This document shows positions 15,771 to 23,875 of a stretch of DNA of 34,156 nucleotides, in pieces (the stretch's first letter is position 1; every line of letters starts with the position of its first letter). The translations under genes were made by a program, and so were the position numbers. The stretch is from an uncultured Lachnospiraceae bacterium. Lineage in GTDB: Bacteria > Bacillota > Clostridia > Lachnospirales > Lachnospiraceae. The notes under the pieces were generated by a model. That model worked only from the letters and a program-made list of their open reading frames with translations, was not told the origin of the DNA and made no database searches. The DNA lies in the NCBI GenBank assembly GCA_910586955.1, contig CAJUMM010000026.1, positions 1-34,156 of the forward strand, in the 5' to 3' direction.

Positions 15771-17153
15771 TCATTTTTTAATTTCTTTTTTACCGCCTAC
15801 AAAATTATAAACAATCGGTATCAAGAATAACACAATGATAATTCCAAACAAAGCATTCCCATTCACAAACTTAGTCAAGTTGCCAAACACGATACCTACA
15901 AGGGTAAAATCCGTGTCCGAATAAGTGGTATTCGCAAAACCCAAGGAACTCAATACCGGATACATACCGGCAATCAGGAAAGTTGCCACTATGCCATGGA
16001 CAAAGGCTCCTGCGACGCATCCCTTCAATCCGCCTCTAGCATTGCCGCAGACACCTGCTGTTGCTCCGCAGAAGAAATGAAGTACTGCCCCGGGAAGGAC
16101 AATCGCAGCTGCTAATCCCATATTTCCCAGCAGAGCAAGAACTGCCAGCGCCGCAATTCCTCCTACAAAGGAGCAAAAAAATCCAATCAAAACCGCATTC
16201 GGCGCATAGGGAAATACAATCGGACAATCAAGAGCCGGCTTTGCATTTGGCACAAGCTTTTCCGAAATGCCTTTGAAGGCCGGAACAATCTCATTAATCA
16301 ACATCCGCACTCCTGAAAGCACAATATAAATTCCTGCTGAGAATGTGATGGATTGTATTATAGAATATATGACCCAGTTGTCCTCCCCAATGATTGCCGC
16401 TGCTTCTGTAGGAGCGGTAAAGACTGCTGCTCCCGAAACTACAATATAGCACAGAAACATTGCCAAGGCTATTGATATGGTATTCTCTCTCAAAAATGAC
16501 AGAGTTGTGGGGAAATTAATATCCTCTGTAGTTGTCATACCTTCCTTTTTGCCGAACAATTTCCCAATCTGGGCACTCAGCCAGTAGCAACCGCTTCCGA
16601 AATGCCCCAGTGCAAGAGAATCATCCCCTGTAATCTCCTCAATGGTTGGCTGCATAATAGCAGGAAATACAGCCATTACTAGCCCCAGTAGCAATGCACC
16701 TGCAAGTACAAGCTTTGCCCCTGTAAGCCCGCTGATAGACAAAATAATAGAAATCAGGCAGGACATGTACAGTGCATGATGGCCAGTCAAAAAAATGTAT
16801 TTCAGTTTGGAAAATCGGGCAAGAAAAATGTTTGCACACATCCCTAGCGCAAATATGGAGGCGGTCTGTACTGCATAGCTGCTAAGCGCCAGAGATGTAA
16901 TTGCTTCATTGTTAGGCACAACACCCTCCACATGGAACGCCGCCTGAAACAACTCTCCGAATGGAATAATGGAAGCCTGAACCACATCAGCTCCGGCATT
17001 CAGCACAATAAATCCAAGTATCGTTTTAATAGTTCCCTTCACACAGGTCTGCACATCCTGACGCTGCAGAAGCAGACCTAACAGCGCAATCAGACCTACA
17101 AAAATTGCCGGTGTCGAAAGCACTTGCTGAATAAACTGTAAAATACCAAGCAT
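15771..17153 (-). CDS. PTS IIC component, ascorbate (SgaT/UlaA) family
   Basis: This is a 460-residue polytopic permease with about ten or more membrane segments. The start (VLSTPAIFVGLIALLGLLLQR) and the segments IKTILGFIVLNAGADVV and HFGSGCYWLSAQIGKLFG are characteristic of UlaA/SgaT proteins. The family uses an elevator mechanism to bring in L-ascorbate or related acidic sugars while phosphorylating them. The gene has the ATG at 17153 and lies between IIA and IIB. Many SgaT-like systems in gut Firmicutes have unknown substrates, and no catabolic enzymes are linked here, so ascorbate itself is not established. Confidence 0.93.
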   Translation of the reverse strand: MLGILQFIQQVLSTPAIFVGLIALLGLLLQRQDVQTCVKGTIKTILGFIVLNAGADVVQASIIPFGELFQAAFHVEGVVPNNEAITSLALSSYAVQTASIFALGMCANIFLARFSKLKYIFLTGHHALYMSCLISIILSISGLTGAKLVLAGALLLGLVMAVFPAIMQPTIEEITGDDSLALGHFGSGCYWLSAQIGKLFGKKEGMTTTEDINFPTTLSFLRENTISIALAMFLCYIVVSGAAVFTAPTEAAAIIGEDNWVIYSIIQSITFSAGIYIVLSGVRMLINEIVPAFKGISEKLVPNAKPALDCPIVFPYAPNAVLIGFFCSFVGGIAALAVLALLGNMGLAAAIVLPGAVLHFFCGATAGVCGNARGGLKGCVAGAFVHGIVATFLIAGMYPVLSSLGFANTTYSDTDFTLVGIVFGNLTKFVNGNALFGIIIVLFLIPIVYNFVGGKKEIKK

Positions 17154-17170
17154 AACTTTACTCCTTTTCT

Positions 17171-17605
17171 TTAGATCTGTTCAAAATAGTGATACAAGGT
17201 CTGCATATCCGGAGCAGCCAGTATTTCTTCAACCCTGCCCTCGTCTGCCAAAAGCTCCGATATCTGTACCAGCGCATCCAGATGGCTGCTATTATCCTCC
17301 GCTGCCAGGGTTACAAATAACCGGGCTGTCTTTTCTTTGCTGTCAAATGCAATGTCCTTTCGAAACAATGTGACAGCAATTTGCGTTTTTACTGCTCCCT
17401 GCTCCGGTCTTGCGTGGGGCAGGGCTATGTGATCTGCTATAATAATATAAGGACCAAGCTTTTCGATATTTTCTATGATCCCGTCTTTGTAGCAGCTTTT
17501 CACATAGCCACTTTGTTCCAAGGGCAATACGGATATTTTTATTGCATCCTGCCAGCTTTCCGCTTCCTCACAAATCTGTACATGCTCCTGCTTTAAAAGT
17601 CCCAT
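17171..17605 (-). CDS. PTS IIA component (mannitol/fructose-type fold)
   Basis: This 144-residue cytoplasmic EIIA domain accepts phosphate from HPr. The phosphoacceptor is His64 in ADHIALPHARPEQGA, the classic LPHAR context of EIIA-mtl/fru and UlaC-type proteins. The ATG at 17605 has AAGGAGGAG just upstream; the open frame extends ten codons further but has no better site. It is 17 nt before the IIC gene and follows the regulator gene after a 142-nt gap. The regulator itself carries a related C-terminal EIIA-like domain. Confidence 0.92.
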   Translation of the reverse strand: MGLLKQEHVQICEEAESWQDAIKISVLPLEQSGYVKSCYKDGIIENIEKLGPYIIIADHIALPHARPEQGAVKTQIAVTLFRKDIAFDSKEKTARLFVTLAAEDNSSHLDALVQISELLADEGRVEEILAAPDMQTLYHYFEQI

Positions 17606-17747
17606 ATCTCTCTCCTCCTTTCCAGGCTTCTCCACTGCCGTGTGGCTTTGTTCTTTTGAACTGACCCTATGGTATCACCCGGCCGCCTCTTTTGGAAGTC
17701 CAGAAATTGTACTGCAGATGTGCAAACGGCGAGACTAGAAAAAAGAG

Positions 17748-19787
17748 TTAATCCTCTGCCTTTTTCACAAGCTTGTGAACCGCCGTTAACACCTCCTCCG
17801 GACAAGTACATGCTAAAAGAGCTTCTAGAGTATCCGGCTGGCTTACAAGAGTAAGTATATCCTGAAGAATCTTCAAATGCTTCTCCTGATCCTCCGCCGC
17901 AAGCATGACAATGAGGCTTGCTCTTCTCTGTTCGGAAAATACAACTGGCTCCTGAAATACAGTCAGGGAAATATCCAATGCGTTGACCCCATCCTCCGGC
18001 TTTGCATGAGCCAGAATCACCTGATCAGTCAAAAACATATACGGCCCGTAATACTGAAGCTGGAAAATAATGCTGTCAAGATATCTTGGTTCTATACTAT
18101 TGCTGTCAACCAGGCACTGACCCGCTATGCGGATACTCTGCTGCCAAAAACACTTTTCAGTAATGATTTGTACTCTGTATTTATCCAGTAATTTACACAA
18201 GCTCAACTCTAGCTTATCCTCAATTTCAAATTCCTGGATTCCGCCCTGGAGATATGCCGTCAAATCATTTAAAAGCTCCTCATAATCTTTAGGATTCACA
18301 TATTTTTTTATCACCTGGAAAATCTGATCCCGCCGGATCTCCATTTCCTTTGGCGCTATCAATTTGTGGTTTAAAATAATCTTGCGGTCAAATTCAGTCA
18401 ATATGGGATGCACCACGATACTGGGTACTACACTGTTTATTTTTACAGTTGTAATAATCAAATCGCAGATTTCTTGTACATTCATTAACTGAACTGCCCC
18501 ACGCACGCCTGCAATCTCCGCAAAGGGCAGTAATTTCTGCACCTCCCGCTTCAGCATATTTCCGGTGGAAATTCCGCTTGCACATACAATTAAAATCCGA
18601 AGTTTCTGGCTGTCCCCGCCGGATATTTTTAAAAAGCTTCCAAAGTGAAGGGATAAATACGCTATTTCGCTGTCCGGAATGGGTGTTCCAATACTGTTTT
18701 CCAACTTTTTAGCAACAATACGGGTAATTGAAAATAAATCAGGATATTCCTTAATCACATCATTTCCAAGAAGATTTCCTATCTGGACTCCATATTGATA
18801 GCGGTAGAGAGACGTACTCAGATGTACAAATAAAGCACGCTCCAGTTCTTCCCGCTCTTCAAAAATAACACAGGCAGTTTTTTCAAACTCTGTTATCAGC
18901 TCCCTCGCAAGATCATGGATATATTCCTTTGACGGATTGGCAAAAAACTGGGATGGCACCGTATTTACACGGGAACCAAGAAGATGCAGGGCAAGATAGC
19001 GCTGCTCCTCCAGGATCAAGTCCGGGAAATACTGGCAAACCAATTCATATTCCTGCGTTTTCTGTATCTCAGACGCTTTTAATCCCGGAAACAAAACGGG
19101 ATGCCGATGCCTATATAGGACAGGAAGCAATGCCGCCAGTGAAAACAGAACCCCTTCTACATAACTAAGTTCCAGTGTCTGTTCGATCTCTTTCAGTTTT
19201 CCATAATCGTTCCGTATCTTATCCGGCTGAAAAAAACGAAATGCCTTGCTTTGAAATAAAGAGGTCATTTCACTAAAATAGAGCATAAATAACGCTCGGA
19301 TGCGTACCGGATCTCCCATGATCCGATATCCGGCACGTGGCTGATAATCCAGCTTCAATTCATACGGATAAAGCTGTTCCGTTACAATTTTCAAATCTTT
19401 GAAAATTGTATTTCTACTTACCTCAAAGCATTCCGTTAACTGCTCCAGATAAATAGGTTCATCGGAATATACGATATAGCAGATAATACCTTTACATCTT
19501 TCCTGGGGAGAAAAGACGTAAACCTGCTCTTCATTATCCACATCCAAATAACTCTGAATTTTTTCCCTTTCCCTCTGGGGAATAAACAGCCCCTTTTCTT
19601 TGACAATCTCAAGAATCGGAAGTCCCGCCTGCTCCAGCCATATATTTACTTTGCTAATATCGTAATATACAGTACGTCTGGAAACATCCAGGGCTTTTGC
19701 AAGACTGTTCAAAGATATATAGTCTGCCTGCATAAATAGTACATTCAGCAATCTTTTGCTTCTGGCTGACATGTAAAGTAATGGCAT
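17748..19787 (-). CDS. PRD-containing PTS operon transcription activator (MtlR/BglG-type)
   Basis: This is a 679-residue multidomain regulator. In order: two N-terminal helix-turn-helix domains (residues about 8-60 and 90-140; LAKALDVSRRTVYYDI and LTECFEVSRNTIFKDL), two PTS-regulation domains (about 180-395, with candidate phospho-histidines in LALHLLGSR and YLSLHFGSF), and a IIB-like domain with Cys402 in VCASGISTG. Last comes an EIIA-like domain (about 530-670) with ILAHAKPEDG. Phosphorylation of these sites by PTS proteins tells the regulator whether the sugar is present. It is encoded directly upstream of its PTS and has AGGAGG 9 nt before the ATG. Confidence 0.94.
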   Translation of the reverse strand: MPLLYMSARSKRLLNVLFMQADYISLNSLAKALDVSRRTVYYDISKVNIWLEQAGLPILEIVKEKGLFIPQREREKIQSYLDVDNEEQVYVFSPQERCKGIICYIVYSDEPIYLEQLTECFEVSRNTIFKDLKIVTEQLYPYELKLDYQPRAGYRIMGDPVRIRALFMLYFSEMTSLFQSKAFRFFQPDKIRNDYGKLKEIEQTLELSYVEGVLFSLAALLPVLYRHRHPVLFPGLKASEIQKTQEYELVCQYFPDLILEEQRYLALHLLGSRVNTVPSQFFANPSKEYIHDLARELITEFEKTACVIFEEREELERALFVHLSTSLYRYQYGVQIGNLLGNDVIKEYPDLFSITRIVAKKLENSIGTPIPDSEIAYLSLHFGSFLKISGGDSQKLRILIVCASGISTGNMLKREVQKLLPFAEIAGVRGAVQLMNVQEICDLIITTVKINSVVPSIVVHPILTEFDRKIILNHKLIAPKEMEIRRDQIFQVIKKYVNPKDYEELLNDLTAYLQGGIQEFEIEDKLELSLCKLLDKYRVQIITEKCFWQQSIRIAGQCLVDSNSIEPRYLDSIIFQLQYYGPYMFLTDQVILAHAKPEDGVNALDISLTVFQEPVVFSEQRRASLIVMLAAEDQEKHLKILQDILTLVSQPDTLEALLACTCPEEVLTAVHKLVKKAED

Positions 19788-19845
19788 ATCAGATTTCCTC
19801 CTTATTATTCAAAGAGAATTTTTTAAGTATCTTGCTTTTGTATTT

Positions 19846-19874
19846 ATTATAGAGTGTTCTTTTGTGCATTACAA
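19846..19874 (-). promoter_or_regulatory. Sigma-A type promoter of the PTS regulator
   Basis: On the minus strand TTGTAA (19874-19869) and TATAAT (19851-19846) are spaced by 17 nt. The start near 19839 would give a leader of about 50 nt. A TGTGCA motif overlaps the spacer region. Confidence 0.75.
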
Positions 19875-19883
19875 TGCCGGAGG

Positions 19884-19921
19884 AATCTCTCTTCTTGCAC
19901 ATAATTGTGCATAGAGAGATT
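19884..19921. promoter_or_regulatory. Inverted repeats upstream of the PTS regulator promoter
   Basis: An inner pair TGCACA (19896-19901) and TGTGCA (19906-19911) is nested in an outer pair of 9 bp (19884-19892 and 19913-19921). The site lies 10 nt upstream of the -35 hexamer. A further TGTGCA at 19863-19868 lies within the promoter spacer. The position and symmetry suit an activator or autoregulator binding site, possibly for the PRD regulator itself. Confidence 0.55.
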
Positions 19922-19985
19922 TTATCCCATTATTAAAAATGGGAGTAAATAAATTCATGGGCATTTCTTCCTCCATAATTCATAT

Positions 19986-20039
19986 TTTTAATCAGCTCTG
20001 GAAAATATGGTGAGAATCCACCGGGATCTGAGATTAAAA
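19986..20039. other. Structured non-coding element, unidentified
   Basis: TTTTAATC (19986-19993) pairs with GATTAAAA (20032-20039). They enclose a smaller hairpin with GGTG (20009-20012) and CACC (20019-20022). The plus-strand stretch GGTGAGAATCC resembles the conserved GGTGnnAATCC core of cobalamin riboswitches, but the flanking conserved boxes are missing and no gene reads from it. It could be a riboswitch remnant or an unrelated structured element; the surrounding 290 nt contain no gene apart from the PTS promoter. Confidence 0.3.
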
Positions 20040-20076
20040 TAACTGATAAACATAGTATGACAGTAGACATGTTTCA

Positions 20077-20430
20077 TCACAAAAGTTTTTCTCCCAAAAT
20101 ATATATGCGGGAAAATGAAATAAATACAAATACCAGCTTCACCACTGTCACAAGGGTCATCCAGTTGGGATGGAACATCATAGCCTCTATGCCTGCTACT
20201 AGAATCGGATTGCGCCGAAGCTTCTGAGCCTCAGAATGCCAATAACAGAGAAAGAAAATAAAATACCCCGTCCGCAAAGACATTCAGCATATAATAGGTC
20301 TGGGAATCCGTGCTGATAAAATGGAACACCACCAGAAGAGCCACGCTGAAATGTGTTCGAATTGCAATGAATCAAGATATCCAGGAACCCCCAATATTTC
20401 TCGGAAGGATTAACACGCTTCTTTGAACCA
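20077..20430 (-). pseudogene. Degraded membrane-protein gene, readable across three frames
   Basis: No single frame covers this stretch, but three consecutive pieces read like one protein. First is KKRVNPSEKYWGFLD, then after a frame change FIAIRTHFSVALLVVFHFIS with TYYMLNVFADGVFYFLSLLLA. After a second change comes SEAQKLRRNPILVAGIEAMM with WMTLVTVVKLVFVFISFSRIYILG, ending in a stop at 20077. The pieces have hydrophobic membrane-like character and sensible order, so at least two indels have broken a small polytopic membrane protein. The family was not recognised. It lies directly downstream of the frameshifted flavodoxin gene, so the decay affects both. Confidence 0.6.
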
Positions 20431-20955
20431 TCTGTTAAAATATCTCTTCCAGCAGCGGCCCCAGATACTCCCTGGAAGAACTATCGTAGGAACAGGAAAT
20501 AGCCTTTGCGAACTCCCGGTCTTTTTCCGTGGATTTTTCTTCCGGTTCAGGAAAAAGCGAAGGCCCCGCATCATCATCCGATCGCCAAATCCCATCTTCT
20601 CGTAATTTAAGCCTCCCTGGAGATAGAAATGGGGGACCTGCTCCAGTTCCTCTTTGGTAAGATTTTGCCGCCACATTTGGGAAATGGTCTCACTTTCCGT
20701 ACCGGGCATGGCCCCCGTGGCAAAAATCACAAATTTTCCCGCACCGCTCTCTAGAAAAAGTTTTCTGGCTTTGGAAAGATTGGCCAGGGTCCCCGCATGA
20801 AGGCCGCTCCCAAAAACAAACACATCCTCTTGGGAAAGCCTCCTCCCTGCCGCCTCTTTAAAGGGAATTACCATCCAGCCCGTCTCCTCACCAATCCACC
20901 GGGCATAACGCCCGGTAAACCCTGTCTTACTGTAATATACAATGATGCCTTTCAC
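20410..20955 (-). CDS. Flavodoxin-domain protein with frameshifted C-terminus
   Basis: The N-terminal part is a flavodoxin fold: the FMN phosphate loop YYSKTGFTGRYARWI, then VFVFGSGLHAG and FVIFATGAMPG. Up to FFLNRKKN it looks normal. After that the listed frame becomes a basic, unlikely tail, while the next frame continues naturally as TEKDREFAKAISCSYDSSSR and stops at 20435. One extra A in the A5 run after the RK codons would restore the join, so a one-base deletion is likely. It could be a real null allele, a phase-variable tract, or a sequencing error. A GTG start overlaps the tetR stop, with AGGAGG 7 nt ahead. Flavodoxins of this kind carry electrons or act as protoporphyrinogen oxidase (HemG)-like enzymes; the exact role is unknown. 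Confidence 0.75.
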   Translation of the reverse strand: MKGIIVYYSKTGFTGRYARWIGEETGWMVIPFKEAAGRRLSQEDVFVFGSGLHAGTLANLSKARKLFLESGAGKFVIFATGAMPGTESETISQMWRQNLTKEELEQVPHFYLQGGLNYEKMGFGDRMMMRGLRFFLNRKKNPRKKTGSSQRLFPVPTIVLPGSIWGRCWKRYFNRWFKEAC

Positions 20956-21551
20956 TCCGATTCCTCCTGATTACCTGTAAATTTACCTGATGTTTCCCTC
21001 TTAGTTTCTTCAAGGAAGGCTCGGTAAGCCACCTCCTGTCTCTTCTGCATCTCTTCCAAAGGAATCCCAGGTCTGGTTACGGAAAATACGGCTCCCAGAC
21101 CGATGGTATAGATCAGAAGATTCAGGTGCAGATCAAGCACCCTTTCCGGTGAAATGCCCAGTTCCCTCCCGATCTGCTCCGCTACCTTGGGATCCGCTTC
21201 CCGCCGGTATAAATCCTCAAGGGAAGAAATTCCCTCCCTCTCCCGAAGAATAAAGATTTTAAAAATCTCCGGCTCTTCCCCGGCCAGACGCAGATAAGCC
21301 TGACCGGTACTTTGGAACCGCTCCGTAGAATCTATCTGCTTTTCTACATAGGTCCGCACGAAAGCTCCTGCCCGCTCTCCCACTTCTCTTTTCAGCTCTT
21401 CCATATTCCGCAGATAACTGTAAATAGGCTGGACGGAACAATTCAGTTTTTCCGCAATGGATTTCACCAGAACCCGCTCCATGCCGCCCTCCCGGGCAAG
21501 CTGGAAGGCGGCTTCTATTACCATATCTTTTGTAATCTTCTGCTTTGGCAT
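20952..21551 (-). CDS. TetR/AcrR-family transcriptional repressor
   Basis: This is a 199-residue repressor. The N-terminal helix-turn-helix spans about residues 8-50 (ITKDMVIEAAFQLAREGG, then VKSIAEKLNCSVQPIYSYLRN). The rest is an all-helical ligand-binding domain with no family-specific motif that reveals the ligand. It probably controls itself and the downstream flavodoxin and membrane-protein genes. A consensus promoter and an 18+3+18 palindrome lie directly upstream of its start. Its stop overlaps the GTG start of the flavodoxin gene by 4 nt. The regulator looks intact although its downstream genes are damaged. Confidence 0.9.
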   Translation of the reverse strand: MPKQKITKDMVIEAAFQLAREGGMERVLVKSIAEKLNCSVQPIYSYLRNMEELKREVGERAGAFVRTYVEKQIDSTERFQSTGQAYLRLAGEEPEIFKIFILREREGISSLEDLYRREADPKVAEQIGRELGISPERVLDLHLNLLIYTIGLGAVFSVTRPGIPLEEMQKRQEVAYRAFLEETKRETSGKFTGNQEESE

Positions 21552-21574
21552 CTTCCGCTCCCATGATTAAAAAA

Positions 21575-21613
21575 ATAATTGATTTATATAAATTATTTAT
21601 ATAAATCAATTAT
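21575..21613 (-). promoter_or_regulatory. TetR operator palindrome
   Basis: Arms 21575-21592 and 21596-21613 are perfect 18-bp reverse complements around TTA. The right arm overlaps the -10 hexamer of the tetR promoter and the site covers the expected transcription start. This is the arrangement expected for repression by the TetR protein encoded immediately downstream. Confidence 0.85.
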
Positions 21614-21637
21614 ATATTTCAGAGAATCCATTGTCAA
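21609..21637 (-). promoter_or_regulatory. Consensus sigma-A promoter of the tetR unit
   Basis: On the minus strand a perfect TTGACA (21637-21632) and a perfect TATAAT (21614-21609) are spaced by 17 nt. The -10 element overlaps the palindromic operator. A full consensus promoter suggests high expression when derepressed. Confidence 0.9.
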
Positions 21638-21664
21638 GTTTTGGATAGGAAATTCTTACTAAGG

Positions 21665-22504
21665 TCAAAGCTGATGGACCGGCTGCCCCAGTTCCCAAAA
21701 AGCAATCGCACTTGCCGCGGCAACATTCAGGGAGTCCACTCCATGATTCATAGGAATAGACACCTTGTAGTCGCAGGCAGCAATCGTATCTTCCGCCAGC
21801 CCTTCCCCCTCATTTCCCAGCACAACCGCCAGCTTCTCCGCGGTCTTCAAACGGGGATCCGTAACAGAAAGGGCGTCGGGATCTAAAGCCATGGCAGCAG
21901 TCACAAAGCCCAGCTCCTTAAGAACTTCTATATCTGCCGGGGACTGCCCGGGATGCTCCCGCCCAAAAAAGGTCCAGGGAATTTGAAACACCGTTCCCAT
22001 GCTGACCCTTACAGCCCTGCGGTACAGGGGATCGCTGCATGCCGGGGTAAGCAGGACGGCATCTATATTGAGAGCCGCCGCATTGCGGAAAATAGATCCC
22101 ACATTGGCAGGATTCATCACATTTTCCAGCACGGCGATCCGGCGGGCTCCCTCACAAACCTTTCGCAAGTCCGGAAGAACCGGACGCTCCATGGCACACA
22201 AAGCCCCCCTTGTCAGCTTAAACCCGGTGATCCGGGCCAGAACTTCGGAGTCCGCCGTATAGACAGGGATCCCCTCACAGCGGGCAACAATCCCTTTCGC
22301 CTCGCCTTCTATATGTTTCCGCTCCAGAAGGAAAGATACCGGAAGGTACCCTGCCTCAAGGGCACGCTCAATTACCCTGGGACTTTCCGCAATGAAAAGC
22401 CCCGACCCCGGTTCACGAAAGCGGAAAAGCTGGTTCTCCGTAAGACGCGCATATACGTCCAGTTCCTGCGCATGAAAGTCCGTGATTTCAATAATTTCCG
22501 GCAT
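21665..22504 (-). CDS. TrmH/SpoU-family RNA methyltransferase
   Basis: This is a 279-residue SPOUT methyltransferase that would 2'-O-methylate a ribose in tRNA or rRNA using S-adenosylmethionine. The N-terminal substrate-binding domain is followed by the three SpoU motifs: ENVMNPANVGSIFRNAAAL (motif 1, with the catalytic Asn and Arg), VLGNEGEGL (motif 2), and IPMNHGVDSLNVAAASAIA (motif 3, forming the trefoil knot). The ATG at 22504 has AAGGAGG 5 nt upstream, which decides against the longer open frame. The target RNA cannot be assigned from sequence alone. It follows the DUF1266 gene by 25 nt. Confidence 0.92.
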   Translation of the reverse strand: MPEIIEITDFHAQELDVYARLTENQLFRFREPGSGLFIAESPRVIERALEAGYLPVSFLLERKHIEGEAKGIVARCEGIPVYTADSEVLARITGFKLTRGALCAMERPVLPDLRKVCEGARRIAVLENVMNPANVGSIFRNAAALNIDAVLLTPACSDPLYRRAVRVSMGTVFQIPWTFFGREHPGQSPADIEVLKELGFVTAAMALDPDALSVTDPRLKTAEKLAVVLGNEGEGLAEDTIAACDYKVSIPMNHGVDSLNVAAASAIAFWELGQPVHQL

Positions 22505-22529
22505 GGCAGCCTCCTTCGGTTTTGGCCGG

Positions 22530-23867
22530 TTACCAGCTCTTCTGCAGCTTTGTGTTCCAGTCAAGGGTATAAGGGCCATCCTCTTCCTCAAGCAGATCCA
22601 GGTAACACTGATAACGTTTCATAGTCGGCGAATCGTCTGTCAGCATAGGATCGCTTCGCCAGAACTGATATCCCAACAGATACGAATTTACCATATCCTC
22701 CCACGACGAATACATCTCCTGCAAAACAAGGGAATTTTCCAGAGACGCATCCATAGCATCCTCATAGGTCATATATCCGCAGATATAGAAATCCGCATAC
22801 AGCTGATTTACCCTGCACAGATCCCATGCGGCAATGCAATCGGCATCCAGCCCGCTCCGGTGTATCCCATAAGCAATCACATAGCGGTAAAGATTTTCTT
22901 CGATCCCAGAGTCCATAAGGGCTTTTAGGAAATCTTCCTGGTTCTTTTCTTCCAAAATCCCCAATTCTTCCAGTTCTTCTATGCACTCCCGGCACTTTTC
23001 CCTGTGACCGCCCTCTCTCAGTCTTCCGACGGTCTCCATTGCGGAAGCCTCATCCACGATCCCCCAGTCTCTTTCCAGTATTTTCCTGTTAAATTCCGCA
23101 TTATATTCCGAGGGCTCCATTCCCCCCACCTCTTCCCAGTCACAGCCGTTGCTATAGGTCAAAGGCGCATAGGTGGCATTGAACCACAAAATGGTTTCCG
23201 GAAGAGAGTCTGCCTTTTTCTCCTCAGCGAGACGCGCTTCGTTGGCAGCCGCCCATTTTCCGCTTGTTTTCATGAAATCCAGATCCAAATCATAACATTG
23301 GGCCAGCTCATCTATCAAAAAATCCGTCTCCGAATCCACGCCTATCTCCGACAGTTCCAAATCCCATAACACTCCGCCGCCATTTTCCTGGACATCCATG
23401 TAGCAAATCAGATTTACTTCATAAGGGATTCCATAAAGATCCGCCCTTTCTGCAGTGATCACCTGATATCGGTCTTCTCCGTTTTCCAGTATCTCACCCG
23501 TCTCAACGTTCGTATACTCCGAATTGTCCTCCGTCCACTCTTCCTCTTTCAATTCTATGGAAACTTTCAAAGATTCCATCAGGGATTCCCGGGAGCCATA
23601 ATTCATGGAATACGCCCCAAAGTTAAGTCCGTGATCCGAATAGAAAATATAACCGTTTTCGTTGCTGTTCCCCTTAGGCGCATAAACATCATACATAGAT
23701 TTATCACCGTAATAATCCTCTACCTGGGTAAGCTCTATATAGGTAAGCTTCCTTTCCTTTTCCGCAGCCTGCTTTGACGTACCGGCATGTCCGCACCCGT
23801 TCATTCCCACCGTAAGGATCAGCATAACGGCCAGCATTTTTAGTTTTTCTCTCTTTGGCCACTTCAT
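22530..23867 (-). CDS. DUF1266-domain lipoprotein of unknown function
   Basis: This 445-residue protein begins with a basic stretch, a hydrophobic segment and a lipobox-like VGMNGC, so it is probably exported and lipid-anchored. The middle (about residues 40-200) has no recognised family. The C-terminal part (about 300-440), with WDLCRVNQLYADFYICGYMTYEDAM and YSSWEDMVNSYLLGYQFW, matches the DUF1266 pattern, whose function is unknown. The ATG at 23867 has GAGG about 6 nt ahead. A GTG at 23879, overlapping the upstream stop codon, is possible but would sit on the ribosome site. It is probably co-transcribed with the CPBP-SDR gene. Confidence 0.82.
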   Translation of the reverse strand: MKWPKREKLKMLAVMLILTVGMNGCGHAGTSKQAAEKERKLTYIELTQVEDYYGDKSMYDVYAPKGNSNENGYIFYSDHGLNFGAYSMNYGSRESLMESLKVSIELKEEEWTEDNSEYTNVETGEILENGEDRYQVITAERADLYGIPYEVNLICYMDVQENGGGVLWDLELSEIGVDSETDFLIDELAQCYDLDLDFMKTSGKWAAANEARLAEEKKADSLPETILWFNATYAPLTYSNGCDWEEVGGMEPSEYNAEFNRKILERDWGIVDEASAMETVGRLREGGHREKCRECIEELEELGILEEKNQEDFLKALMDSGIEENLYRYVIAYGIHRSGLDADCIAAWDLCRVNQLYADFYICGYMTYEDAMDASLENSLVLQEMYSSWEDMVNSYLLGYQFWRSDPMLTDDSPTMKRYQCYLDLLEEEDGPYTLDWNTKLQKSW

Positions 23868-23875
23868 TTCTAACC

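Noticed and set aside
15771..17153. Calling the PTS a true L-ascorbate (Ula) system
   Set aside because: The transporter family matches, but none of the UlaD-G catabolic genes or UlaG lactonase is present, so the substrate is left open.
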